From Oxytricha trifallax (taxonomy: Eukaryota; Ciliophora; Spirotrichea; Sporadotrichida; Oxytrichidae): DNA of 64,000 nucleotides. Numbering within the stretch: position 1 is the first letter of the stretch; every line of letters starts with the position of its first letter. A program made the position numbers and the translations under genes. Below are positions 31,749 through 43,600 of this stretch, one piece after another. Under the pieces are notes generated by a model that was given only the letters and a program-made list of their open reading frames with translations, was not told the DNA's origin and did no database searches. The DNA is taken from NCBI GenBank assembly GCA_000711775.1, contig ARYC01017185.1, forward strand, positions 1-64,000. The letters are read 5' to 3'.

Positions 31749-34509
31749 ATGGCAGAGAAAAATTAAACCAATAGCACGACCCAAAATTAAGTGCCAGGGT
31801 ATATGTAACCCCTCACAGCTGCTTAAACTTTACAGCTTGAAGCCAGTCCATTCGCTTATAAAGTCAACGATGAGCGCATGAACGCTGATATTTCATGTTT
31901 TTATGTTAATAACTTATATATTATTTTGTGATAATGCTCCAAATTACATCCCACCCGATAAGAGAAAGCTAATGAAGGATTATTTAAGTAAGAGTAGTCT
32001 CAGAAATCACAATTAGCTTGACTATACAGGTAAGTTACAAGTTTACATATATTCAAAAAAAAATAAATAACTACGAAATTTTATCTTCTTTTCTATCGAT
32101 TCACTTGAAACAAAATTTAATTTAACTCTCTATTAGACATTAAGAACAAGAATTTATTTCAGTCTAGTTACAAAGAAACAATGCAGCAACAACCCATAAA
32201 CTTAACTAATTTATTGAAGGAGCGTGAGCACCAATATCAAAAGGGGAAAGCCACGCATATGTATATTGGAAGAGATAATGTTTTCAAGAATAGTAATGCT
32301 ATTGATAAATCTGCAAATGCCAAAACTGTTAGTATTGCATCTGTTTTATAATTAGAGTGATTTATTTCATTATATAACAAAATAATGGGTTAAAATATCC
32401 AGAATATTAATAAAGGTTTAATTACATAATAGTGAGTACTATTAAAATGGTGATATGGGAGGAGGATAGTTGAAAAATCTGAATAATAGTGGGTCGAGCA
32501 ACAGTTTAATGAAAAGTAGTAATCCGAGAGAAATACAAGCTCAACTTAAATAAAACTTAAGAGCCCATCATTTTCAATTTGGTTAAACTCTGATCTTTTT
32601 TATTTAATGGATCTACTTCAACTAATTTTATTACAATTTTGATTTTATATATTAATATTTAGGAAAAACATATAGTTTACTAAAAATTAGAAGGTGAGCC
32701 TACAGACTTTGAAAAGGACAAGCAATTTTAATAAACTATGGTTTAGTAATACATGTCTGGCAATATATTAAAATTAAATTTAATACAAAACTATTTAAAA
32801 TTTTATCGAAATAGATCAATTGAATGCCAATCATACTTCTCAACGATTGCAGGTGAAAGAACTAATAAAAAGAAACAAAGAAAGCTCCATCGTCCTCGGC
32901 AAGGATAACTCAAACAATCAATAATTACCAACAATAGTGGGGTAATCTCAAAACACACAGTAGTCTTTGCCAAGAAATAATACAAAGATATTTGATCAGA
33001 AAAGATTGAGTTCGAACTAATTTTAAAGTAGCGGATAATCTGTACTCAATAATTCTGCATATATTGATTAGTCAATTAATGGAATTGGTGAAAAAGAGCT
33101 TGATGATAGAATAAGTAATTTAATTCAAATAGTTTTAAAATATTATGCAATTATGAAATACCTTTGTGTTGTAATTTAAGAATGAGTATTTATGCAGGCG
33201 GTTCACAATTGAAATCTCACAGTTTAAATAAGACCTACGATCTGAGTTCTATGGTGAACAATTAACAAAGATACCAAAGAAATGAAGCTTCCTTAAATAA
33301 TCACTCAAACAAGCAAAGCAGCATTAGACTCGGAAACATAGATCACTCTCCAACTAAAGACTGGCAATCTATAAATAAATAAGCTTAAAATCAGGCTAAT
33401 GAATTTAAGTATTCTCCGATTGGCAAGTATGAGAGAAGCCTTCAGTATAGATAAACTTAATTCTAAATGGGACAGGATAGTATATAAGGGGGAGTTGGAG
33501 GTGCTAAACTACAATAGTAATCCTTGTAAACATCAGAAAAATTGAACTTACTATTTAACAACAAGACTAACAGTCCTTCAAACATGTTGAAAGAAATGCT
33601 TACTGAAGAGGACAAGAAAGTAATAGTGGATGAGATGCGTAGAAAGCATATACATTTCGGTAGTGAAAATTATGTACCTATGGAATCAACTCAAAATTAA
33701 TACCTCAAGAGAGATTTCTCTCCTTCCAGAGCGGACTTATAAGCCACTTTCGAAAACAGAAATACAGTGTAACATTTGAAGTTTGATGCTGATCCCAATT
33801 AAGCAGCAAATTTAAGCTCAGTATATTTAAACTACCACACTTCAGACACTGGCAAAGTGGACTCTAAGCTCATCTAAGAGAACAAAGACAAGACTGTATT
33901 TTATAAAGATAGAATCTTGAACTCATAAATCAACTTAGGAGATGAGCTTGATCCTAAGCCTAAAAACACAGTTGGAAGAGAAGACTATTCTCGATATGAA
34001 GAAGTAGATAAATCGTACCTAGATCAATTGAAAAAACGTGAGGAAAATAAAGCTCTTATAGAAAAGCAAAACATGAACATTTTCTAGCATTAGGGTCATG
34101 ATTAAATGAACGCTCAGAGAATGAATAAATCTCCATCTTAGTTTGGAGTAAGGAAAGATGATAACAAGGAACTTTTTAAGTCACTTAAAAAATCTTATTT
34201 GCACATGGGACATGAAGAGATGCCCTAAGAAACCTCAAATAAATAAGCTTATTCTTCTGTTGACACCAAATAAAATTTTAACATGTAAACTTTAATAGTT
34301 CATTTTATAGCATTAGAAGCCTGACTATTTTTTCTAATTAAACTTCAATTATTTTAATTTACTCAGAGAAGAAGCAAAATTTTTAGAAGATTAAAGAAAA
34401 TAACAGAAATGGGAAAGTATTTCAAAATGCAAATCAAAGGAGTAGCTCTACTTTAGCTTCAGCTTATAGAGATTAATACATTTGGAAGAAACCCAAATAT
34501 GATTTGTGA
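31749..34509 (+). CDS. Probable axonemal repeat protein (S/H-x-x-x-G motifs)
   Basis: The ATG at 31749 opens MAEKNQTNSTTQNQVPGYMQ. After an IES, DNAPNYIPPDKRKLMKDYLS, and after a GT-AG intron (about 32030-32138) a series of repeats: KEREHQYQKGKATHMYIGRD, AQLKQNLRAHHFQFG, ELIKRNKESSIVLGKDN, NNHSNKQSSIRLGNIDH, MRRKHIHFGSENYVPMEST and LKKSYLHMGHEEMPQET. Each has a basic run, then S/H-x-x-x-(L/F/M)G and an acidic or polar tail. It ends SSTLASAYRDQYIWKKPKYD and TGA at 34507-34509. Short LG/FG repeats followed by Tyr-rich segments are seen in microtubule-associated axonemal proteins, so I infer a ciliary role; I cannot name the family. Confidence 0.6.
31891..31933. other. IES, pointer TGATA
   Basis: TGATA is repeated at 31886-31890 and 31929-31933. 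Excision gives DERMNADNAPNYIPP in frame. At 43 bp it is one of the smallest IESs here. Confidence 0.75.
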
Positions 34510-34662
34510 TATTAAGATTAGATAAATCATCCTGAATAATTTTATGAACTTATAACAATCCAATTAATTTCTTTAATTTATGCATCTAACAATTTTAATC
34601 AATTAAATCATTTTATATAATTCTGCATATCAATTATTTTAATTTCATAATCCATTAATCAT

Positions 34663-35783
34663 TCAATCTTGCTCAACATTTGATTTTCCAATAAGTGTAA
34701 GAATTTCATTCTGTAGCTTGTCAATTTCTTAGAAGGATTTTTCTCAGGAATTAACTTAAGACTCTCTATGGTAGCTCTTTCTTTGTATAGTTATATGAGT
34801 TTCATCCTATCCACTAATACCTCAACTGATTCTTAAAAATATAACAGATAATATCTCAATAAACGAATAAAATAATAATTATTTTAGAAGAGTTCTTGAT
34901 TTAGTTCAGTATTATCTTCACCTGTTTTCATCAATATTTTATATTCTTATCTTTCAGTATTTGGCAATTCCTGCATCTCAAATCCAAATGTACTCATATA
35001 GAAGTTGTTCTCAGCTCTATATTAATATTATTACAATCACATTGTAACAACTGCTTATAAAAATTTATTTGATATACTCAAGGTTAATTGTACTTACTGA
35101 GCTTTCTTAAGCTATTCATTGAGCTAATCAATCGTGGTGATATTTGGCTACATTTAATTCAAGAATTGAGCATTATACCCTCTGGCCTAATCCATAGCTT
35201 ATATATTGTTTCTATAGTAAAATAATTCATTAAAACAAGGTAATATACTCACAGCTACTTCAGTTCCTAGCATTTCTTTTGATTATCTTGTAATTAATTC
35301 TAGATTGCTTTTGAGTTATATGTTGCAGGTAGGTTTTCCTTCTCTTCTGCAATTGCTTTGTTTAATCTTTCTTCCTTTGAATTAAGTTTACGCAGATGAT
35401 CAGTCACATCTAAAATTATTGTAAGGATTAGATAAGATCGCTAATACTATAAGTTTATAGAAGTTTATCGTATATTAAATGTAATATTTTAGATAATAGC
35501 AAAAACTTACTCAATAATTCATCATGAAGTTTATTAGACTCGTTGGCTTAAATATCGACAATTCTGCGCAATGTGATATTCATTGAATTTAAATTTTCTA
35601 CTTCGCTTGACACTTGACTCTGATCTTTCATCATCTCTAAGAATTGCGATACTGTAGGAGTTCTATAAAATAGATTGGTTTAATATAATATTAAGATAAT
35701 TTATAATACCCTTGGTTTTAGATCTACTGCAATTTCCTATTATTCTAATTTGTTTATTGTTGAAATTAAGATTGGTTTTCCAT
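34663..35783 (-). CDS. Coiled-coil protein, about 230 residues, unknown function
   Basis: The ATG at 35783 opens a Gln/Asn-rich start (MENQSQFQQQTNQNNRK). A GT-AG intron leads to TPTVSQFLEMMKDQSQVSSE and MNITLRRIVDIQANESNKLH. Later exons are DVTDHLRKLNSKEERLNKAI, NSKAIQNQLQDNQKKCQELK, FYMSTFGFEMQELPNTER, SVEVLVDRMKLIQLYKERAT and, after a 35 bp intron, IDKLQNEILTLIGKSNVEQD with TGA at 34665-34663. The whole protein is heptad-like. Size and coil pattern would suit a small trafficking or ciliary complex subunit, but no signature settles this. Confidence 0.6.
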
Positions 35784-35789
35784 TTATAT

Positions 35790-36600
35790 AGGATTTAGTT
35801 TTTTAATTTTAAATTTTAAATATCGCTATTGTTATATTTATAATTCTTTTAAGAACAAATATAATTTTTTTTTTTTGAAAGAGTATCTCTTATTAACCCT
35901 TTATTTTAGACAAACACATATTAGAATGCTATTTTCAGAGATCAACAACTATAATTTATAAATATTTACAGTAATAAAAAGAGAGTAGTCCTGAAAATAT
36001 AATCGAAATTTCTGATACATCAGTTTTCATATTATTTCGCATTTCTTTATACTTTTTCTTTCTTATTTGCCCAAAATTTCATGCATCCTATTGCATCCAC
36101 TCATATAAAATATAAAAATAGATTATTATTCTTTTAAGAATTTAGTTAGTTAGCTAGTTAAGTTATTAGGAATTTAAAATTAAGGGGAAATAATACTGAA
36201 AGTAAGTCTCCATCCAGACCTACCTCCAGAAAAAACAGCTGTGGTCACCACCAATTTCGACCGTAGTCCAAATTCTTTTCCTATATTGCATGTTTTGCCT
36301 CTCTGTATTTCTTAATCGGGTCATATGTTACTTACCATTTAAAGTCATAACGGCTCCAGAACCCTGGGATATTCCGTGCTTTTTACCAGGTACAAATATC
36401 AGCGAACCCTGGGTTTTGAACCCCCTACCCTATCAGAATTGGTTAGTCGACCAATTCTCAGGACAATAGGTCCAAAATACTTTAAAAAATTTATTGAATA
36501 TATAATTAATCAATATATAAAATTAGAAACTATTTGAAAAAGATATACTGATAAGGAGATTAAAGCAGTCTACAACAATTTAATTCTTATTCATTTATTA
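35790..36600. other. Intergenic spacer with a GC-richer island
   Basis: 35790-36160 is AT-rich and featureless. 36190-36480 is clearly richer in GC and not obviously coding on either strand; see the hairpin entry. No promoter motif is recognisable. Confidence 0.4.
36435..36458. repeat. 8 bp-stem hairpin within a GC-rich island
   Basis: GAATTGGT, a 6 nt loop, then ACCAATTC form a perfect hairpin. On the minus strand it is followed by GGGTAGGGGGTTCAAAACCC, which weakly resembles a Pol III B box / T-arm. It could be part of a tRNA-derived short repeat; I cannot fold a full tRNA from it. Confidence 0.4.
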
Positions 36601-36604
36601 ACCT

Positions 36605-38370
36605 ATGCATTTTATAGAAAATTACAAAACAAAGTGGACATGCTCGAAGCGGAAAAATAAGATTAATTTCATATGTTATATATAATTATAATCTAAAATA
36701 TTGAATATTAAAATACAGTACAGTTAGCACTTATTGGAGCTGGAATATCAATTCTTATTGTGATACTAGACATATAAATATATCAAGAGACAATGAGTCA
36801 GCTAAGAATTCCAGTTTTGCTAATACAAGCACAAGTACAACTAGTCACACAGATATCCCAACACTCGCTACTGCAAACTCAAAACAATTTATATATTTAT
36901 TTTCATTAGATATCTATGTCTAATTTCGATATATTTATTTATCATTTAAAATTATCATTTTTTTAATGTATAAGTCAGTTGTTGAGGCAGCAGAGGATAA
37001 ATAGAATATTATTATCTGAAGCCGCTTCATCTGCCATGACAGCTATATCTTATGGTTTTCTATTAATTTGAATTTGACTAGTGTGAGAACAGTGGTTCTT
37101 ATGCTGAATTTGTGAGTGAGTTAAGAAAACTCAGAAGACCAATAAAACCCAATAAACTACCCAAAAATCAACCTGAAAGAAAGCACAAAAAACCAGACAC
37201 CAAGATATCGAAGAATTTTACATTTTCTACTTTACTGACCAAGTTTAGTGAAGTTGCAAATATTCATATAACATATATGTAAATGGATATTATGAAATAA
37301 CGTTTTATATTAATAAGTTGCTCTTTTAGAATAGGAAAACCCTCTCAGAGTAAAACTATGGTAACTTTATCCCACATGCGTAGTTAGCTTATTGTATAAA
37401 AATTTATTGTAACCAGTTTTATAGAATAGATTAAGTTAAAAAGATAACAGTTAATAAACGAAATACTTAAGTAATATTTCATGAGCTAACTCGATCATAA
37501 ATGTGAAGATAATTTGATCATTTTTGAATCTCTACTCCTTTCTTTAAGATCCAAGCAACTTCTACAACTTTTCTTGAGTTTAATATTAAATATCTTTTAC
37601 AATACTTTAATGAGTTAAGAATGTGGAAGTATGTGACCAAGGAGTTCTTCATTAGATTCTTGTGTGGAAGTTTTAATTTGTGTGCTGACTGACTCTTGTG
37701 TTGAAAAGGGATAGTTTCGATTTGCACCTTTGAATCATAAATAAAATCTTCTGACTATTCGAGACCCCGCAATATAAGCAGTCGACACTTGAATTACTAA
37801 TCACAGGATTTAAGTGAATCAACCTAATTAAAAGCATATTCATCGGATGTATCCATAGAGAAATTCCAATTTACAATTTATAATCATAATATAATATTAT
37901 TTAAGTGAAGATTTAAGCAATAAGATAAGTATATCATCATTATATAAGAGAGGAGATATAAATCATATTATAAGATAGTTGCCATATAACCCAAAGCAAT
38001 AACAATCTATAAAACTTGTGCAATGACAGAACGATCAAAAGTCATTTACCTATTTCATATAAGTTTGCACATAAATATACATTCAATGCAGTAGAATTAT
38101 CATAGAAAGTTTTGAAGTAGAAATAAAAGAGAAAAGAGTTTGATTTTCAAGCAGATTCAAGAATATATTTGAATAGTGCTGACGTAATCAGCTATGAAAA
38201 TCAAGAGGTAAGAATATTTTCTTAAAATTTAACCATTATTTTAGGACAAAAAACATAATCTCAAAGTCAAATAACTAGACACATGCAAGACCTTGAGTGC
38301 AAAATACTTTTATTTTCTATTAAAGAATGGATGGCAAGCAGCAATTAGTATGGACAAGTTTATAGATTGA
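36605..38370 (+). CDS. Unknown protein, Ser/Thr-rich with charged C-terminus
   Basis: A possible ATG at 36605 gives MHFIENYKTKWTCSKRKNK. Further open segments are STYWSWNINSYCDTRHINIS and NTSTSTTSHTDIPTLATANS (36715-36890), SYAEFVSELRKLRRPIKPNK (37090-37250, continuing open to about 37630), SSDYSRPRNISSRHLNYQSQ (37730-37910) and a C-terminal part EFDFQADSRIYLNSADVISY that crosses a GT-AG intron (38212-38252) to LSAKYFYFLLKNGWQAAISM and TGA at 38368-38370. The last junction is convincing; earlier junctions are not resolved. No known domain. Confidence 0.55.
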
Positions 38371-38520
38371 AATAAATGAATGCAGCAGATGATTTCAGAT
38401 GTTACTTTTATATTTGCAACTATCTAATATATATGTTTATATTCTTTCTCTCATTAAACTAGATGAGATTTATTTTTAATAACTTTAGATTCACTCTATT
38501 TTTGCCTTAATCTCGCAAAT

Positions 38521-39331
38521 ATTATTGAAATATATTTGAAATGGGAAAATTCAAAAATAAAAAAGAGATGTTTTTTTTAATTATATAAAACAGCCAGTAA
38601 TTAGGAGTGTTCTTAATTCTAATATGATTTATATTATTTTAACAGTAATTTATTTAAATTTAAAATCTATTAATTACTTAATTAAATATATATAATTAGT
38701 GGGCAGGTGGGCTGGCAGGGTCCTAAGCAGACCACTTTTGTAAATAAATATATATTTATATTAAATTACAAAGTTTATTACAGTTGCGCAGGCTGCTAAT
38801 GGAGACAAAGATGCCGGAGACCACCAAGCCGGATATTTAACTGACTGATAGACCACAGTATGCTTATAACAACTCGGAGGACTCGCAAAGTATATTAAGT
38901 AAGTATTATGTCTACCAACCGCCACTGATTCATCTTACAGGTGTAGAATAAGGGCAGCTAGGACTTGTGGAAGAAATGCCAGCGAGAGAATACTAGTCGA
39001 ATTGCGGGGTTCAGTGACCTCAAGCAGATCCGTATGAAGTCTAGTGGTCTTAGCAGCCTGCGCAACTGTAATAAACTTTGTAATTTAATATAAATATATA
39101 TTTATTTACAAAAGTGGTCTGCTTAGGACCCTGCCAGCCCACCTGCCCACTAATTATATATATTTAATTAATTAATTTAATAGATTTAAAATTTAAATAA
39201 ATTACTGTTAAAATAATATAAATCAAATTAGAATTAAGAACACTCCTAATTACTGGCTATTATATATAATTAAAAAAAACATCTCTTTTTTATTTTTGAA
39301 TTTTCCCATTTCAAATGTATTTCAATAATAT
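38521..39331. mobile_element. Palindromic element with 280 bp arms around a GC-rich core
   Basis: The arms at 38521-38799 and 39050-39331 are near-perfect inverted repeats, running from ATTATTGAAATATATTTGAA to GTTGCGCAGGCTGCTAA and back. They include a GC-rich block GTGGGCAGGTGGGCTGGCAG. The 250 bp core (38800-39049) is far richer in GC than its surroundings and carries an ORF. It lies between two plus-strand genes. I see no clear target duplication. It could be a foldback transposon that captured a gene fragment, or a hairpin-RNA source. Confidence 0.75.
38799..39017 (+). CDS. Short ORF in the core of a palindrome
   Basis: The ATG at 38799, at the exact inner edge of the left arm, opens a 72-codon ORF (METKMPETTKPDIQLTD, later GLVEEMPAREYQSN) ending in TGA at 39015-39017. 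A GT-AG pair at 38899-38940 (42 nt, divisible by three) could be an intron; either form stays open, giving 58 or 72 residues. No domain is recognised. The GC-rich, balanced codon use makes it look like real coding sequence rather than chance. Confidence 0.45.
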
Positions 39332-39423
39332 CAATTCTTTTTTTATATTTTACTTAAATAAATTTTATTTTATACATAATTTTACTTTAATTCACAAAAA
39401 ACTTAGTCAACCGCAAGGCCCAC

Positions 39424-41305
39424 ATGAGCTTAGTCAACTGTTTTATATTTTACAATTCTTTCAATACAATAAACACAAATTGCACCAAGTACTCAGATCC
39501 AAATACATACCCACCCTTTGATAAACTATATAATATATTACTGTAAATTCTAGAAAAAGAGTAGAGATTACAGAATAAGACACTCTATCTGCATGATTAC
39601 GATCCTGATTTCGAAAAAGTCATAAAACATATATTAAGATTTAAATAATATTGATAGATATTTGACAGTTATAAATAAAACTTAATCAATATATTTTATT
39701 ACATAATCATACTCTATTGTGTTAACATTCCAGATTTTAAGAGACAGCAAGGCAGAGCTTAATCAGCCAATATACGTAATAAACCACCCTACGATCCAAA
39801 TAATAGCTCTATCGATCTATAATAATAATTTAAATTAATCAATCACTTTCATAATTGAGTAATAGTCTTAAAAAAAAAAACACAGTTTTTTCCCATTTAA
39901 TTGTATAATCTAAAATGATAATCTAGAACAAACTACTAAGTCATGTGAAGAAAGACATGTGCGTTATAATAGACAAATCTCGTGGGAGAAACGAAGAAAA
40001 AGGTGGAATTTACTAAGAAAAAGATAAACAAGTTTTAATTAAGAGATAGTATGAAACTTTCCAGAGAGCTTTCAAGTAGGCTTCAAGTTATTATATTATA
40101 ACAATTTTTAATCATGATTTATTAATAATTTTATACTATTTAAAATCTTAGTTAAATAGTTTTAAATTTTGTAATTTTTATGCATTAATACTACAATATA
40201 TTACATCTAGTTCAATAAAAAGACATGTAGAAAATAACCAAAAAACATAAAGTTAATTTGGATCTGTACTAGGCTAAGCATCTCCTGTGAAACCCTAAAA
40301 GCCAAATTTCGATATTGAGTATTATGAATGAATTTATTTGTTTCTTATTTCTTTAGTTGTTTATGAATGCATGTATTTTATTCTATAACTTTATGTAAAA
40401 ATATATTCATTATGAGGACCAAATATCTCAGTAAAATATGATTCAATCATCACTTTCAAATTCTCCCATGAAATATAAATCAAAATTGCATAGAGAATAA
40501 AGCTCAAATCTTAACTCACTATATCAATCACCAACTCGCCTTAATCAGAATAGATCAACTATTTTTATCTTTAATATATATTTTTATCAAATAATATTTA
40601 AGCTGAATTACAGAAATATCTAAAAATAATTATTCATACAACTAAATTCACACAAGAGGATGAGGAAGAAATTGACATTCAAAATGCAGATTAATAGTAA
40701 AAAGCCAACATAAATATCAATAATAACTCATAGAATTTAAATGATATCGATAATATCAAGGTAGAAGACAATTACAGTATAACACAACAGAATAATCATC
40801 AATAATTTGCAGGCAATGACGACTATCAAATAAATTTAATGGGCACATACAACGCTAAATTGCAACAATAAATGAAAATTAAACAATAAATTTAAAATAA
40901 AGCAAATTCACAGAAGAAAAAGTTGAATAATAGCTACTAATAATACACTCAGATGAGTTTAGGAGGCAAGGAGAGAGATAATTAGAAGTAATCATAAGAA
41001 AAATAGCAATAATATTTCAATACTTTAACTAAAAATTCATTAATTGGCAAGTCTTTGATGATAATTATATGATAATTATAGTCTCAAATATTTTATAAAT
41101 TTTAACTATAATTCGTAAAAAAATGATGGGAGGGACAATAAACAACAATAAAGGCGATGAAGTTCACCTTAAAATGTACTAAAAAGCATAGAAAATACTA
41201 AAAGCTACTGAGTAAATTGAATAAATGAAAATGAAGCAACTTTAATCAACGAAATTCAAGAGTAAAGGATCTGTAAATAGAAGTATTTATGGGGTTATTA
41301 ATTAT
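39424..41305 (+). CDS. Gln/Asn-rich protein, unknown function
   Basis: A possible ATG at 39424 leads to NTYPPFDKLYNILLQILEKE and LYLHDYDPDFEKVIKHIL. Later segments read CVIIDKSRGRNEEKGGIYQE (39950-40080), FGSVLGQASPVKPQKPNFDI (40250-40330), SLSNSPMKYKSKLHREQSSN (40440-40560), AELQKYLKIIIHTTKFTQED and an Asn/Gln-rich stretch to NSYQQYTQMSLGGKERDNQK (40600-41060), and MMGGTINNNKGDEVHLKMYQ to STKFKSKGSVNRSIYG (41120-41290). The exact end is unclear because the frame stays open into the adjacent MITE (TGA 41486-41488). The long polyQ/N stretches come from TAA/TAG codons and suggest a disordered protein. Confidence 0.55.
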
Positions 41306-41373
41306 ATGTTTTTTTCTTAAATATTTATTAAAATATGTATAATTAAATTTCTGTTAATTATGTTCAATTATAT

Positions 41374-41750
41374 GGGATACCCCTACAGTTCTGGAATCAT
41401 AAAAAATACTCCGTCAAGAAAACGTTTAAAAAAATTCAATGACCACCGACACATAATTCAGCTTCCGTGGATATCAATTAATAAATGAAATTAAAAAAAT
41501 AACGAAATATTAATGGAGAAAATTCGAGTCTGAAAATCGTCACAAAATGCAATTTTATAACAAATACAACTCGTATTTTCTTCATTAATCCTTCATTTTA
41601 AAAAAAATCATTTCTTAATTGATATGATTATTGAGTTTTTTGAAACATTTTCTTGACGGAGTATTTTTCATGATTCAAAAAGTGTGAACGAAAGTAAAAA
41701 ATTCCTGAAATGTGGAGTCTTTTCAGATTCCAGAACTGTATGGGTATCCC
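41374..41750. mobile_element. MITE with 7 bp target duplication ATTATAT
   Basis: The terminal inverted repeats begin GGGATACCCCTACAGTTCTG (left) and, reversed, GGGATACCCATACAGTTCTG (right). Subterminal blocks AATACTCCGTCAAGAAAA also match inverted. ATTATAT flanks both sides (41367-41373 and 41751-41757). The right arm contains about 50 bp extra relative to the left. No coding capacity. Confidence 0.85.
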
Positions 41751-42235
41751 ATTATATGTTAATTTATTCTATAGTATTAAAAAAACATGACTTGATTTCA
41801 ACTCCCAATAAAATTTATTGAATTAATTATCATTTGAATAGGAATTAATTGTAAAAAAAAATTCAGTTAATCCCTATATTTTTAATTTGTACATAATGTA
41901 ATATGGATAATATTTGTATTTCAATTATTTTTGAGATAACTCTTTATAAATTAATCAATTAATAGAGTGCAATAATTATATACTTTATTGAACTGGAAGC
42001 AGCCTACTTGAAATTCAATAAAAAATCTAAAAAATAATTATCTAAGTAGTTTGTAAGAATTCTCTACAATTACTGGATCGATAGAATATTAATTCAAATT
42101 AAAATTTAATTTTTAACACAAATCTTGCTCTTGACTTTTATTGATATTATGAAAAATATATTTCCAAAATTCTAGTAAAATTAATTCGATTATAAATATC
42201 CAATGTCTAACAAACAATAATAGCTTGTTTTATTT

Positions 42236-42266
42236 GAAAATATACAAATATATATATTATAATATA

Positions 42267-42322
<56 letters not shown>
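42236..42322. repeat. (TA)n microsatellite
   Basis: An almost pure TA dinucleotide run of about 70 bp, preceded by ATATATATTATAATATATAT. The surrounding 41760-42800 region is AT-rich with no coding island that I can support. Confidence 0.9.
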
Positions 42323-42325
<3 letters not shown>

Positions 42326-42811
42326 ATTTGCAATTTCTGTTGAAGGTTAGAAAACTCGATGTGTTAGATTTGGTGCTAAGCCTTAATTTCCAAAGCCACT
42401 TGCTTCTACTTTGGTAAAAGTCAGGTGAATATATTATTTATATATCTCATCGTATTCTTTCTTGAAAGCAGTTTGGAAAAAAACCTTATGAGAAAGCTAT
42501 TTATTAAATAATTATTCTTTCTATTGAAATACAGAAATATAAATTCAGCCATTAAATAATAAAAGAGTTTTAAATTTTAATAAAAGACAAAAATTTCAAT
42601 TCATTTTAATACTTTAAAGTTATATTCAAGGCATTTTAAATTTAGATATTCTATTTATTCACATCATATAGTTAAAATTATTTGTAAAATATATTATAAA
42701 GAATATCAATAAATAGTTTTTTCATATATAATAGTCATCTTTTCTATCAATTTCAATAAAATAAACAAACTTCATAAACAAATATCTATAAATTATTTCT
42801 CTCAATCTGTC

Positions 42812-43360
42812 TCACTTCTCAGGTACTAAATCCTCACAAAGCATGTCAAAGAGCATGCCAGTTCTTTCTTCATGATCCACAATTTGCTCAAAAGTTCCCA
42901 AAGTTTCATTAAATTTTTAAGATTCAAATTATAATTCTAGATGTAATAATCTCAATAAATTTGTTTGGTCAGCTCCAATAATAAAAGTTTAAATATAAAA
43001 TAATCACAATATAAAATATGCTCTTATAGAATTAAGAGTTATTTTTAAATTAAAATTATGATTTCAGAATAAAATTTCGAAATTTTTAATGTATCCAATC
43101 AATTTTTCAATCAAGATGAGGTTTTTATTTAGAATTTCATAATCAGAACTTGGTTTATCACAATTGAAGTTATTTTCTAGTTCTTGAACAATTTAAGCTC
43201 TCAGTTTGATTTATTTTTCAATTTAAGGCAAAAAGTGTAGTTTGAGATTTTCTTAAATTGCGATGTGCTTTTTCAAAACAGGAACTATCGTCTCTAATTC
43301 TCTACATAATTATTTAAATATTATTTTTGGTACGTTTATATATATTGTTAAAATATCAAA
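42812..43360 (-). CDS. Helical protein fragment, C-terminal part
   Basis: Minus-strand segments read LCRELETIVPVLKKHIAIQE and LRAQIVQELENNFNCDKPSS to LILIEKLIGYIKNF (43310-43065). After an AT-rich gap come ADQTNLLRLLHLELQFESQ and GTFEQIVDHEERTGMLFDML, ending CEDLVPEK and TGA at 42814-42812. It is helical and acidic. The 5' end is not visible, and I do not recognise it. Confidence 0.55.
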
Positions 43361-43600
43361 TATTGACGATGAGCAATTCTCATTTCATATTTAGAGTAAA
43401 ATTACTTTAAGAGTTAGCTATAATTAAATTAGAGAGATAGATTTAAATAAAATTTATCTCTCTTTATGAAAAATTGAAAAATAGTTAATCATGCTACTAT
43501 TATCAAAATTTATTTATTTTTTGTTTTATATTTAAACTTTGCCTTTGTAATAGAACTGTCTCCCTTACTTCTTTAGCTGACTTTTATTATTTAATAATTG

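Noticed and set aside
36400-36480. tRNA gene
   Set aside because: A T-arm-like sequence and a hairpin are present but acceptor and D arms cannot be formed.
37518-37727. 69-codon minus-strand ORF
   Set aside because: It overlaps plus-strand coding segments of the 36605-38370 gene and has no similar neighbours on its strand.
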